Assembly: GCA_009760885.1 (NCBI GenBank)
Contig: CM019713.1
Span: 11,865,774-11,929,773, forward strand
Length of the DNA: 64,000 bases
Origin: Achatina immaculata
Lineage: Eukaryota > Mollusca > Gastropoda > Stylommatophora > Achatinidae
Direction: 5' to 3'
Shown here: positions 22,800-34,933 of the stretch, in pieces
Layout of the letters: the number at the start of each line of letters is the position of its first letter
Position numbering within the stretch: position 1 is the stretch's first letter
The notes under the pieces: generated by a model
Told to the model about the DNA's origin: nothing
The model's database searches: none
Seen by the model: only the letters and a program-made list of their open reading frames with translations
Made by a program: the position numbers and the translations under genes

Positions 22800-23475
22800 C
22801 ATTTGTATAAGAATCCAAGAACTATACTGGTAAGAAGTTTCTTCATTTTAATCATTAGCTTATCTTTTACATTCATAAAAATACAGTCTTGTGCCAAGTT
22901 ACAGCCGACCAAATTATGGCTGTTCGTCATACTTGCAGCTAAGATCCCGTAGGACTGTTTAATGTGTTGCGATCCATTTTTTAAAATTAATTTACAAAAC
23001 ATTTGATGTTCTACATAAACATTGCAAGACATGACAAGGGGATGAGCTAGCACTCTGCATCATCATTTGGCAAGTATAAAATGTATGCATGTAGGTTTTT
23101 GTGCATGCACATATATTTTTGTGTGTCACTAAAAAGTTATTACTGCATGATTCTTTATTTAATGTGTTGTGATTAATATTTTATGTTTAATTTCCACATA
23201 GTTAATGTGCTAATTTGCATTTTATTAGTATTTTAAAGCAATAGTAAACATGTCTATTCATCCTGTAACATGTTATAGCAGTGAATTATACTTAGTGTCT
23301 AACCTGCCTCTATAGCAACTGACGTATGGCCACATCAATTTATGGCCAGATCCCCTAGTCCCTAATTGAGTCGTAAGTTGGTGTACAATTAAATTGTCAC
23401 AATTACATGCTCTGAATATTTCTCACATCTGAACAGAATAACAATGATTTTTACTTCATAATTTTTCATGGTGGT
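22800..23475. other. no gene seen
   Basis: AT-rich; no element recognised. Confidence 0.4.
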
Positions 23476-23479
23476 TTCA

Positions 23480-23715
23480 ACTTCATACTTACAAAACTGG
23501 ATTTATTCAAAGCATATAAAGAACATTTTACTTTGAATACTGGATTTATTCAACGGATATAATGCACATTTTATTTAGAAAATGGTGGAGTTATTCCATG
23601 GACACAATGAACATTTACAACAAAAATGGTATACTCCATAGGATAAAACGAACATTTACTTTGAAAATAGGATTTATTGCATGGATATAACAAACATTTA
23701 CTTAGAAATTTATGG
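23480..23715. repeat. degenerate 43 bp minisatellite, about 5 units
   Basis: Units contain TGGATTTATTCAA, GGATATAA and AACATTTACTTTGAAA with about 20-30 percent divergence. Confidence 0.7.
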
Positions 23716-23904
23716 CTGAGCATCTCCATACTTGACTGTGCTAGATGTCACACAACTTGATTGATACACTGGTTCAAATATCTCATCATTTCTTTCCTTC
23801 GCAGAAGTTATCAGGCAATGTCTTATAAATCCAAACGCCATCAATTTTTTTGAAAAACTAGGTTAATAATGGGAACAGGGGAAAAAAAATCATGACTTAG
23901 TGAA

Positions 23905-23980
23905 ATACATAGTAAAATACATAGTAAAATACATAGTAAAATACATAGTAAAATACATAGTAAAATACATAGTAAAATAC
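23905..23980. repeat. 12 bp tandem repeat, about 6 units
   Basis: Near-perfect ATACATAGTAAA units. Confidence 0.95.
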
Positions 23981-25085
23981 TGAATAGGCACCACTAAAAT
24001 CAGAGTAATGAAAGCTTATATATTTAATAAGCAAAAGAATATATGATGTTGTTTTGAAGGGAAAAAAAAAACTTCACTTATTAGGTACATTTCTCATTCT
24101 TCATAAAGTGATACATTATTATAAAAAAATATCTAGCAATATAGAAAAAATAAAACCCACATATTTAGAATGAGAAAAAAGCCAGAAGAAATGCAAGGGG
24201 AAGTAAAAGCTTAAGCTTGAGGGTTTAGATCACTGAAATGTTTCTGTATTTGATTATAACGGAGAACTCAAGTTTTACATAACCAAAACCATGTTTCTGA
24301 AACAGCCGCTAGGACGTATGGACAATATGCACTGTGGGCTTATTTAATTCCCAGACGCAGCCCCCCCCCCCCCCCCCCCCCCAAGATGCTGTCTCCTCAT
24401 CAGCAAAACTTGCCCGTCTTAAACTCTGCTGGCTGCTCTAAAATTACACAGCATCCTGCATCCAGAAGCACAATGAGAAGGCTGGCCTCAACCAACACTG
24501 ATCACCCTTTGGCATACACATTCTCATGCAAAAGAATACATCATTTTCTCACAAGGAGCACATGTTTAATTATGTTTGATAATTTAACTCTAAAACATCT
24601 ATAAGTGGCCTCAAGCCCGAGGGACAGTTACAATGGGGCCCTTGCCCAGACTGTAGGTGCAATGTTTTCCTGAATTTTGTCTCTAATAAGAAAAACAGCC
24701 AGGACCCGAGAGGTACAGCCTTGGGTTCAAATTTCTCTCCCTCCATGTGACATTTTAAATGGCTTTAGAAAAAAAGAAAAAAAAATTAAATAACTGCAGC
24801 TAACAGTTTTTTTCTGTGATTAGTTAAGTTCGTAATTTTAATCTGCTGTAAAGGACACAACTGCATCATGCAATTTACAAGTAAAGGAAAGCCACTTTGA
24901 TGAATGACGATAAAAATTAATGTTAATGATGCTGTTTGGCAGTCTAAGAGTTAAAGTCAGTTGTTTGGTTACACTCAGTCTCCCCACTTTCCATGAAATC
25001 ATTCACTGTAAAAATGAGAGCAGCTGAAGATATCACACTATTGTGACTGGAAAGAAACAGTGGCAAAGAGCAAGTAAATACAGAC
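23981..25085. other. no exon found downstream of ORP exon 9
   Basis: The final ORP exon or exons should lie on the minus strand below 25086. I found no C-terminal ORP motif (aromatic W...KYF or GWVY-type) here. A C run lies at 24361-24383. Confidence 0.4.
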
Positions 25086-25151
25086 CTTGCTTGTATGCTC
25101 CAAGTTCATACTCTGCAAATGTTGCTCTTCATCTCTCTGGGTTTCCTCCAG
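25086..25151 (-). CDS. OSBPL11-like: ORP9/10/11-like gene, exon 9
   Basis: A 22-codon exon, phase 0 at both ends, with acceptor CGTCTCACAG and donor GTCTGT. It encodes LEETQRDEEQHLQ followed by SMNLEHTSK. This matches the LEE.QR.EE.H helix near the C-terminus of ORP family lipid-transfer domains. Reading through the weak donor would add 17 codons before a stop, which is an alternative gene end. No later exon was found. Confidence 0.8.
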
Positions 25152-25604
25152 CTGTGAGACGGAACACATCAATACAATGTGTTAGCAGCCAATAACATGC
25201 TGACAGGTAGTCACGTGCTGAGCAATGAAAACACTGCTTCAAGGGTTAATTGTAAGAACAGTGATTCAACAGTTAAGTATGAAAACAATGACCCAGGAGT
25301 TAACACTACAAAAATGAGTATCTTGCTCTATATGCTATGAGAGGGTGCCGAAAAGTTACCAGCTCGACCAATGTCCCAAAATCTGAGCATAGTCTTGCTA
25401 CTTTAGCCAGGAAAAGTGCTATTTATCAGTATAAAATGTCAATTTACAGTATCATTAGTGCTAAATTTTAGCTTATTTGAGATCATCACAGAACCAACAA
25501 AAACTATGGAGTTTTCAAGTGTGAAATTCTAAGCCATCATGAAACTCCTGCTCCTGCAGAAGAACAAAACTCCAAAGGAAATCCATGAGCTTAGGCTGCA
25601 AACA

Positions 25605-25735
25605 TTGAGTGACAAGTGTCCAAGTGTCAAGTGTCCAAGTGACAAATGTCCAAGTGACAAGTGTCCAAGTGACAAGAGTCCAAGTGTCTATGTTGACAAG
25701 TGTCCAAGTGACAAGAGTCCATGTGACAAGTGAAG
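25605..25735. repeat. 15 bp minisatellite
   Basis: About eight units of GTGTCCAAGTGACAA and variants. The open frame across it is a repeat translation. Confidence 0.95.
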
Positions 25736-26214
25736 AAATGGTATGCTAACTTTCTGCATGTAGATTTCAAGACTGAAGATGCAGCAAGATCTTGAAAACC
25801 TTTAATAGTGTCAACTTAAAAGAAAAAGGTGCTCTCCTTTCTCGTAGGACAATGTTTCTGCTCCCAGGATGTTGGATGCTCTGAAGAATTTGGTGTTAGA
25901 ATGCATGGATCACCCACTCTTCTTGCTTCATCCATTACCTGTTTCCCAAACTTAAAAAGTGTTTGAAAGGGAGAGAATTTCAAATTATTCAGAAATGATA
26001 GAGCAGCACAGCACTATTTCACTGACCAGATATTAAATTTTTTTCTTTTTTTTTTAGAAGAATTAATGAAACTTGAGAAACAATGCGGCATGTGGTTAAA
26101 CTTTGGAGTGAATATATGGAATAGCATCCATGTTTCATGAATCTAGGTCAGTCCGTTCTTGGTTGGGCAGATAACTCTCAGCATCCCCTCATACTGAAAT
26201 CTTCTGTCCAGCGT

Positions 26215-26405
26215 GACAATGGGGGAATTATCAATGGCAATGACAGAGTTGAGCAGTGACAATGAGTGATTAGCAGTGGCAATGACAGAGTTGAGCAGAG
26301 ACAACAGGTGATTAGCAATGGCAATGACAGAGTTGAGCAGTGACAATGGGTGATTAGCAATGGCAATGACAGAGTTGAGCAGTGACAATGGGTGATTAGC
26401 AACAG
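26215..26405. repeat. 42 bp minisatellite, about 4.5 units
   Basis: Units contain CAATGGCAATGACAGAGTTG and AGCAGTGACAATGGGTGATT. It lies in ORP intron 8. Confidence 0.95.
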
Positions 26406-27014
26406 CAATGAGTCATGGCTCTGCTCACTGCTCTGCAGTTTACATTGGAAGATGTCTGTCTAATAACCGGCAGTGGCTGGTTTCTCAACAAACTCCAATA
26501 TATCCAGGGGCCACATCACCCTCCTGTCTTGTTGACCTGATTACAGTGATATGTTTTCTGTTTTCCAAGAAGCAGCATTAAGAGGAAGATTTCTGACCCA
26601 GGATTGCTGTGGTTCATTAAAACTTTCTGCCTGAGCAGGTACATCTGTTGCACAGCAGGACTGACTAATGAAATGTCTTAGCACTAATGGTATTAGAACC
26701 ATCAATCTTGTTCATATTCATTTTCAAAGCTGCATTACTTGTATTAGTATGTTTTCATGCATGAAAAACTTTGACTTTCATAACTAAGTTTGTACAAGAA
26801 CAAAAGCTGTTGAAATTGGACATATCTTAGAGGAATCTAGCAATAATCAATAAACAAACCTCATAGCAAACATGAAAAAAAAAAAATATATATATCACTA
26901 CATGAGATAGTATGCATATCTAAAAACAACGATTAACCATTGGTCTTGCTTCTGTAATGGCTACACAAAATGTATTTATATAAGCAACTTATGAAAGCAG
27001 AAAATTCACTTTAC

Positions 27015-27173
27015 TGTAAGCTTGTACTCTGTAGCTTTCTGGATTTCATTCCTCATCAAGGCATTTGTCACATCCAACCAGAGTTTCCTCGACTCGTACT
27101 CCTGCTGCTTACTCATAGGCCGGACGTGCTTCTTGTACACTTTCAAAGTCTTCACATCCACAGTTTCTGATCG
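27015..27173 (-). CDS. OSBPL11-like: ORP9/10/11-like gene, exon 8
   Basis: A 53-codon exon, phase 0 at both ends, with acceptor TTTTCTCCACAG and donor GTAAAG. It encodes VDVKTLKVYKKHVRP, then QQEYESRKLWLDVTNAL and IQKATEYKLT. The KxVRP...ESRxLWxDVT...AT.xK order is the conserved C-terminal helical part of ORP domains. It joins exon 9 so that ATEYKLT runs into LEETQR, as in known ORPs (ATExKxxLEExQR). Confidence 0.92.
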
Positions 27174-29950
27174 CTGTGGAGAAAATAAGCATAAAATCTA
27201 CTCAGCAAAACTTGCAATCACTTTACTGAAAAAAAAATCCATGTAAGTTTTTAGAACATCACAGGCTGTACACTGCCTTTATAATATAATTACTGTAAAA
27301 TGTTTTCATATCATGATAGACTGGGCAACATTTTTAGAAAATTCTGTTTGCCAGACATCTGTTACCAACAGCGAAAAAAAAAAAAAAGGGCTCCTAGTTT
27401 GACACTTGTAGACACCATCTGACTTAATGAGGTATTAATTTGGCGGCAATTTTGGGCATTCCAGGAGAAATACATGTACTTAAGCTTTCAAAAATTTACT
27501 ATTCTGCTTTTCTCCTGAATATGAATGTGTGAATTGTTTTCATTATTCAGTTAAATATGAATTCAAGATATCTAATCAAATATTCAGTATATCTCATATA
27601 TACATACACTACAAGTCTTGCTGAAAACAATACAACACAACATGCACACACGCACACACACACACACACATACACAGAGGGGTGGACTGCCTTATGTCTC
27701 TATCATGTTTACATTTCAATCAAGTAGTCAGAAGGCTATTTTGTCATAATTTGACCATTATATATGAAGTGTCAAATATACAGTATACAATACAATACTG
27801 TCAGATACATGCCATTAAATCTCTATAAATATATAACACACAAACATAATAATAATAAAAGTTCAAATGGCTTGTCTTGGGGTCATCTACACTTCATTCT
27901 GCAGTTTATTACAAAGGTTGCACATAATTAACATGGATAAACATAAAGTGAATGCACGCTATACTGTGTAATAAAATTATTTCTCTACTCAAACGTAACA
28001 AATTATCAACAGCTGGTTAACTTGGTAATTCATCAATGCATGGTTACAGTGAGTTAGACTCTCTGCAACACACAAACTTGTGTAAACAAATGTTTAAAAT
28101 CTTTTTCTCACTACTTTGAAAAAACAAAACAAGAGACAGAGAAACAATGGTGAGATGGCTGCACCAAATTTTGCAGTAACCCTCATGAAATGTAACTACT
28201 AATTAAACATTTCTTTAGTGAAAGAATCAGTATTTCTGACTGAGATAACTAAAGTCATACTAAAAAAAACAGAATTTCAAGACAACTGATTTTCAGACTT
28301 TAACAGAAAAATCCAATTTTTGTTTTAAAACTTCCTAGCAAAAACAAGATCACAGTCCACAGTCTGCATGTGAAGAAATAATGAATTGTAAAAATTCTTT
28401 TTTATTTATTTATTTTTTTGCTGGAAAACAAATATTTAACTCTTAACCTATTTGTGAGATATTTAAAAATAGTCATAAAAAAAAAACAACTACTGTCATA
28501 TAGTTTTGTTCCATATTCGAAAGTTCATAATTTTAAAATACTGTAGATAGTCATTCTGCCATTTCCCTGTAAAGCACTGTGGTTGAGATTTTTTTTTAAT
28601 TACAAAAAAAATGTTCTTGTGCCACGGATGTTGTCTGAGAGGTTAAGAACTAAGGTTAAAGTAAAACCCCAAATAAACTGAAACTCAGGGTCTGTACATT
28701 TCACCTCCTTCTGCTTGATTTTTTCTGCTTCTGAAAACTATAACATAAACGAAAACGAAAAACTGCTGTATCCAAAGGCTATACAAAAGACCTCTGCTGT
28801 ACTGGACAGCTTAAAAACATTCATAAATGCAATAAAAGTTGAAGAATCCACACAGACAACAGAAACCAGCATATAAAATTGAAAATAAATTTGTAACATA
28901 TGTAAAAATTGGCAAGTGCTTGTGATAAAATCTGGTGTTCACCATCAAGACTAATGCCAAAGGTCAAACCCTTGAATTCATGTATGCATGAGATTGGTAG
29001 ATTATACCAACCATAAATTTAGAGATAATTCCACTACAAATCCCAAATCTGACTCTAGATTACAAAAAAAAAACCACCTCTTAACACTGATATATTCTCT
29101 AATCTTAGATTTTAATATGGCAATAAAATAAAATAAAAAAATAACTTTCACTCTAGATGTCACTCTACGATGCCATGGAGAAGAAGACATGATATCAATG
29201 ATTAAATTAACAGTTTATATATGTGGTTAGGACGCACCCAAGTAATACATAAGAAAAGGGACTCTTTTATTTCCTTAAAATGCAGTTCTTCAGATCAAAG
29301 ACAGAAAAGAAGGCTTATTAAAGTGAATTTTTAAAAAATGGTGAAAGTGACACAAATCTAGAATGAACTGAAACTGCTACCCCCCACCCCCACCCCAACC
29401 CCCACCCCTTCCCCTCCACTCAAATCTCTGTGCACAGATCTGGCCCAAGGGAGAAAACTGAAAGAAAAGCTACAGTCTCACACTCAAGCCAGGGGAAGAT
29501 GGTGGGTTTGTTGTCAGGGCAACAGATTTAGCATGACCAAACTTCCTCAAATGCTGAAGAAGAACTGCCGGCCCAGGACATGTTTGAATGATGGGTGTCT
29601 TACCCATGCCTTATAAAACTCCCACAATTAGCCGAGGAGGAGCTCAGAAATGTACTGCAGAATTATAGTATGTATTTTCATAATCCTCGTTATCATCACA
29701 TCAGATCTGTTATCACTGGTAATCTAAAGTTTAAAAGCCATGGTATACACTATGTCACCACAACACAGAGACTAGCCACGAATATCGTAAAAGTGACAGA
29801 ACTGGCTGCTGTACATAAACAATACTGTGGATCTGATAATGTCTAACTTTCACAAACTGGAAACAATTATTTCTTGATCATAGCAAAGTATGAATGAGTA
29901 GCCTCTAAAAATAGTATACAAACCAGTTTAGATGCAAGAGGGAAAAAAAT
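27174..29950. other. ORP intron 7, lower part, no other gene
   Basis: AT-rich intron sequence with (CA)n at 27645-27672 and a C-rich stretch at 29382-29415. An 83-residue open frame at 29595-29846 (plus) has no recognisable feature. Confidence 0.6.
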
Positions 29951-31680
29951 AGTGACAGAATGACTGTCAAACCATGACCACTGGTAGAATGAATGTCAAA
30001 CCCAAGACTGGCAGAGTGACTGTCAAACCCTGGACTCTGGCAGAGTGACTGTCAAACCCTGGACACTGGTAAAGTGACTGTCAAACCCTGGACTCTGGCA
30101 GAATGACTGTCAAACCATGACCACTGGTAGAATGAATGTCAAACCCAAGACTGGAAGAATGACTGTCAAACCCTGGACACTGGCAGAGTGACTGTCAAAC
30201 CCTGGACACTGGTAAAGTGACTGTCAAACCCTGGACACTGGTAAAGTGACTGTCAAACCCTGGACACTGGTAAAGTGACTGTCAAACCCTGGACACTGGT
30301 AAAGTGACTGTCAAACCCTGGACACTGGTAAAGTGACTGTCAAACCCTGGACTCTGGCAGAGTGACTGTCAAACCCTGGACTCTGGCAGAGTGACTGTCA
30401 AACCCTGGACTCTGGCAGAGTGACTGTCAAACCCTGGACACTGGTAAAGTGACTGTCAAACCCTGGACTCTGGCAGAATGACTGTCAAACCATGACCACT
30501 GGTAGAATGAATGTCAAACCCAAGACTGGAAGAATGACTGTCAAACCCTGGACACTGGCAGAGTGACTGTCAAACCCTGGACTCTGGCAGAGTGACTGTC
30601 AAACCCTGGACACTGGTAAAGTGACTGTCAAACCCTGGACTCTGGCAGAGTGACTGTCAAACCCTGGACTCTGGCAGAGTGACTGTCAAACCCTGGACTC
30701 TGGCAGAGTGACTGTCAAACCCTGGACTCTGGCAGAGTGACTGTCAAACCCTGGACTCTGGCAGAGTGACTGTCAAACCCTGGACTCTGGCAGAGTGACT
30801 GTCAAACCCTGGACTCTGGCAGAGTGACTGTCAAACCCTGGACTCTGGCAGAGTGACTGTCAAACCCTGGACACTGGTAAAGTGACTGTCAAACCCTACT
30901 CTGGCAGTGTGACTGTCAACCCTGGACACAGGTAAAGTGACTGTCAAACCCTAGACTGGCAGAGTGACTGTCAAACCCTAGACTGGCAGTGTGACTGTCA
31001 ACCCTGGACACAGGTAAAGTGACTGTCAAACCCTAGACTGGTAAAGTGACTGTCAAACCCTGGACACTGGCAGAGTGACTGTCAAACCCTGGACACTGGT
31101 AAAGTGACTGTCAAACCCTAGACACTGGCAGAATTACTGTCAAACCCTGGACACTGGTAAAGTGACTATCAAACCATAGACACTGGTAAAGTGACTGTCA
31201 AACCCTAGACTCTGGCAGAGTGACTGTCAAACCCTAGACTCTGGCAGAGTGACTGTCAAACCCTAGACTCTGGCAGAGTGACTGTCAAACCCTAGACTCT
31301 GGCAGAGTGACTGTCAAACCCTAGACTCTGGCAGAGTGACAGTCAAACCCTAGACTCTGGCAGAGTGACTGTCAAACCCTAGACTCTGGCAGAGTGACTG
31401 TCAAACCCTAGACTCTGGCAGAGTGACTGTCAAACCTTAGACTCTGGCAGAGTGAGTGTCAAACCCTAGACTCTGGCAGAGTGACTGTCAAACCCTAGAC
31501 TCTGGCAGAGTGACTGTCAAACCCTAGACTCTGGCAGAGTGACTGTCAAACCCTAGACTCTGGCAGAGTGACAGTCAAACTCTAGACTCTGGCAGAGTGA
31601 CTGTCAAACCATGGACACTGGTAAAGTGACTGTCAAACCCTGAGGTCCAGTAGAATGACTTAAACCCTGGGCTCTGGTAG
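29951..31680. repeat. 29 bp minisatellite, about 58 units, with higher-order structure
   Basis: Units of 29 bp share GTGACTGTCAAACCCTGGAC. Two main variants alternate in blocks: one with CACTGGTAAA and one with TCTGGCAGA. A diverged block with CCATGACCACTGGTAGAATG occurs at about 29975, 30115 and 30490 with similar neighbours, so longer segments were copied as units. From 31190 on, CCTAGAC variants replace CCTGGAC, showing local homogenisation. It lies in ORP intron 7. Confidence 0.97.
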
Positions 31681-32845
31681 ATAAACAACCGCTAGCTTTG
31701 ACAGAACATGCCATCAACTTGGTCATCTTGCATCCATAGAAGCTTGGATAGGAACTGACTGCTGGTCAGACAATGTAAAGTTAGTGAATCAGTTGCCAGT
31801 AATCTAAAGTCACTTAAAATACTTAATATTTTAACATTAACATCTTACTTTATTATATAAATCTATTTTTGTGATTTACACTGATGCTTTGGTTCAGTTA
31901 CATTTTGTCAGAAAGTAATTTCTGATATATTATTGTGCTTATGTACAGTCAAGCCCACTTAATATCATATCGCTTTATATCACAACCCAGATATTGTCAC
32001 AGAAATTTGTATCCCCCACCAGCTCCCATAAGTAATTAATGGGCTTTACTATGGTTAATATCACCCCGCTTACTGGCACAACTCGTTTAATGTCACAGTA
32101 TTTTTCCACCCAGAGGGGGTTAAAGAATCCACTTTGTATCACAGACTGGGTGAGTCCAAGATATAAATATCTCACAAAGCCTTATCAGTTTCATGACTTA
32201 TCAAAGAAGGGGGCAGCCGTTTGATCACCGAGTAAGTGCCACATTAACCTTTTGAACATGTGGGCATCAAAACTCAGGTGGTGTGAATAAAAGGCTTACC
32301 ATGGCCACCCTTTCAAAAGAGCTTGATTAAAATTTGGTTTCTTTCACCCATTGTTTGTCTTCTTTATCAAGACGTGGACGGTGTTAAGTTGGCAATGTGA
32401 GCTGATAGTTGGTCTTTCTCTGCTAGTGTACTGTGAATCGTATAGCCAGGAACTTCTCTCTGGTTCTTGTTGTGATGGCTACTAAACATAAACGTGTCAA
32501 TTTGGATCAAAGCGTTAAAGTGGACATTCTGAAGCAAGGTGATGAAAGTTACAAGAAAGGATATTGTGAATACATTTGAAATTGATGTTTCAAGCTGTAT
32601 CAAAACTTTTTAAAAACCGAGACAAAACCGAATGAGACTTTCACTTATCGTAGACAGCGCCACTGAGAAAAGTATGATGAGGTCAGAGGGTCCATCACAG
32701 ACCATGTGCCAACCAAACCTGTTTCTTATGCTCAGTCTGTGAGTACGTTTGAGACTGTGCACTCATTCATTTACAGTATGCCTTACATGACACAGGACAT
32801 TTTTAATGCTATAGTGTGTAAATGACTTCTTGGTTAATAGATCAG

Positions 32846-33059
32846 TTACCATTCAGTTAGTCATTTCCATGTCCCTTGCAGAACTTTTCCTCCCTAACAG
32901 CTCTCCTGTAGGCCTCTTGGTTGTAAGCAAGATGCCCTGCTGCTGATGAATCTATTTACAGATTATCAAAGATGTCTTGCAGCCATCTTCATCTTGGTCT
33001 TCCTCTCTTTTTTCCCATTATGTACCCTTCCAAGATGGTCTTCTCTAAATTCTCATGTT
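32846..33059 (-). mobile_element. LINE A fragment in Tigger (duplicate copy 1)
   Basis: Minus-strand LINE A 3' end (GGGACATGGAAATGACTAAC-like tail, GRPRxRW region). It starts at the target duplication TTACCATT (32846-32853), which recurs at 36733-36740. The same fragment appears at 34508-34721 in duplicate copy 2. Confidence 0.8.
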
Positions 33060-33271
33060 GCTTCTTCTTCTTCTTCTTCATTTGAGGTTGTTGGTCACTT
33101 CAGATCCTGATCCCTGTTGACATGGCAAAGCCCGCATTCCTCTCCAGATCCTGATAAGAGCCCCAAAGCTTTTGCCCCAAGCTTGTGTCCTCTGGCCATG
33201 TCTCACACCTCAGGGCTGCATGGTTTGGGCACTCTTGTAGGATATGTTCTGGAGTCTGAACTCCACTGCCA
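33060..33271 (-). mobile_element. LINE C 3' end, truncated by the duplication junction
   Basis: A TTCTTCTTC tail is followed by the LINE C C-terminus. It is cut at GCCACATGGACAC where the second duplicate begins. Confidence 0.8.
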
Positions 33272-34933
33272 CATGGACACTGGTAAAGTGACTGTCAAAC
33301 CCTGAGGTCCAGTAGAATGACTTAAACCCTGGGCTCTGGTAGATAAACAACCGCTAGCTTTGACAGAACATGCCATCAACTTGGTCATCTTGCATCCATA
33401 GAAGCTTGGATAGGAACTGACTGCTGGTCAGACAATGTAAAGTTAGTGAATCAGTTGCCAGTAATCTAAAGTCACTTAAAATACTTAATATTTTAACATT
33501 AACATCTTACTTTATTATATAAATCTATTTTTGTGATTTACACTGATGCTTTGGTTCAGTTACATTTTGTCAGAAAGTAATTTCTGATATATTATTGTGC
33601 TTATGTACAGTCAAGCCCACTTAATATCATATCGCTTTATATCACAACCCAGATATTGTCACAGAAATTTGTATCCCCCACCAGCTCCCATAAGTAATTA
33701 ATGGGCTTTACTATGGTTAATATCACCCCGCTTACTGGCACAACTCGTTTAATGTCACAGTATTTTTCCACCCAGAGGGGGTTAAAGAATCCACTTTGTA
33801 TCACAGACTGGGTGAGTCCAAGATATAAATATCTCACAAAGCCTTATCAGTTTCATGACTTATCAAAGAAGGGGGCAGCCGTTTGATCACCGAGTAAGTG
33901 CCACATTAACCTTTTGAACATGTGGGCATCAAAACTCAGGTGGTGTGAATAAAAGGCTTACCATGGCCACCCTTTCAAAAGAGCTTGATTAAAATTTGGT
34001 TTCTTTCACCCATTGTTTGTCTTCTTTATCAAGACGTGGACGGTGTTAAGTTGGCAATGTGAGCTGATAGTTGGTCTTTCTCTGCTAGTGTACTGTGAAT
34101 CGTATAGCCAGGAACTTCTCTCTGGTTCTTGTTGTGATGGCTACTAAACATAAACGTGTCAATTTGGATCAAAGCGTTAAAGTGGACATTCTGAAGCAAG
34201 GTGATGAAAGTTACAAGAAAGGATATTGTGAATACATTTGAAATTGATGTTTCAAGCTGTATCAAAACTTTTTAAAAACCGAGACAAAACCGAATGAGAC
34301 TTTCACTTATCGTAGACAGCGCCACTGAGAAAAGTATGATGAGGTCAGAGGGTCCATCACAGACCATGTGCCAACCAAACCTGTTTCTTATGCTCAGTCT
34401 GTGAGTACGTTTGAGACTGTGCACTCATTCATTTACAGTATGCCTTACATGACACAGGACATTTTTAATGCTATAGTGTGTAAATGACTTCTTGGTTAAT
34501 AGATCAGTTACCATTCAGTTAGTCATTTCCATGTCCCTTGCAGAACTTTTCCTCCCTAACAGCTCTCCTGTAGGCCTCTTGGTTGTAAGCAAGATGCCCT
34601 GCTGCTGATGAATCTATTTACAGATTATCAAAGATGTCTTGCAGCCATCTTCATCTTGGTCTTCCTCTCTTTTTTCCCATTATGTACCCTTCCAAGATGG
34701 TCTTCTCTAAATTCTCATGTTGCTTCTTCTTCTTCTTCTTCATTTGAGGTTGTTGGTCACTTCAGATCCTGATCCCTGTTGACATGGCAAAGCCCGCATT
34801 CCTCTCCAGATCCTGATAAGAGCCCCAAAGCTTTTGCCCCAAGCTTGTGTCCTCTGGCCATGTCTCACACCTCAGGGCTGCATGGTTTGGGCACTCTTGT
34901 AGGATATGTTCTGGAGTCTGAACTCCACTGCCA
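33272..34933. repeat. 1,662 bp tandem duplication, copy 2
   Basis: Direct repeat of 31610-33271. After its end, the LINE C sequence continues uninterrupted, so this copy keeps the original right-hand context and copy 1 the original left-hand one. Confidence 0.97.

Larger units (their letters stand above)
31610..33271. repeat. 1,662 bp tandem duplication, copy 1
   Basis: The segment is repeated directly after itself. It carries the last minisatellite unit, the 5' part of a Tigger-like element, a LINE A fragment and part of LINE C. Translations of corresponding frames in the two copies are identical. The shared junction string CATGGACACT occurs at 31610, 33272 and 34934. Confidence 0.97.

Noticed and set aside
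29595..29846. 83-residue open frame in ORP intron 7
   Set aside because: Composition is not exon-like and no family is recognised; not in the ORP strand.
29951..31680. CRISPR-like array
   Set aside because: Units are contiguous 29 bp repeats without unique spacers, in an animal-type intron.
31975..34265. Pairs of identical small proteins 1,662 bp apart, looking like a gene pair
   Set aside because: They are chance frames duplicated by the tandem duplication and lie in Tigger sequence.
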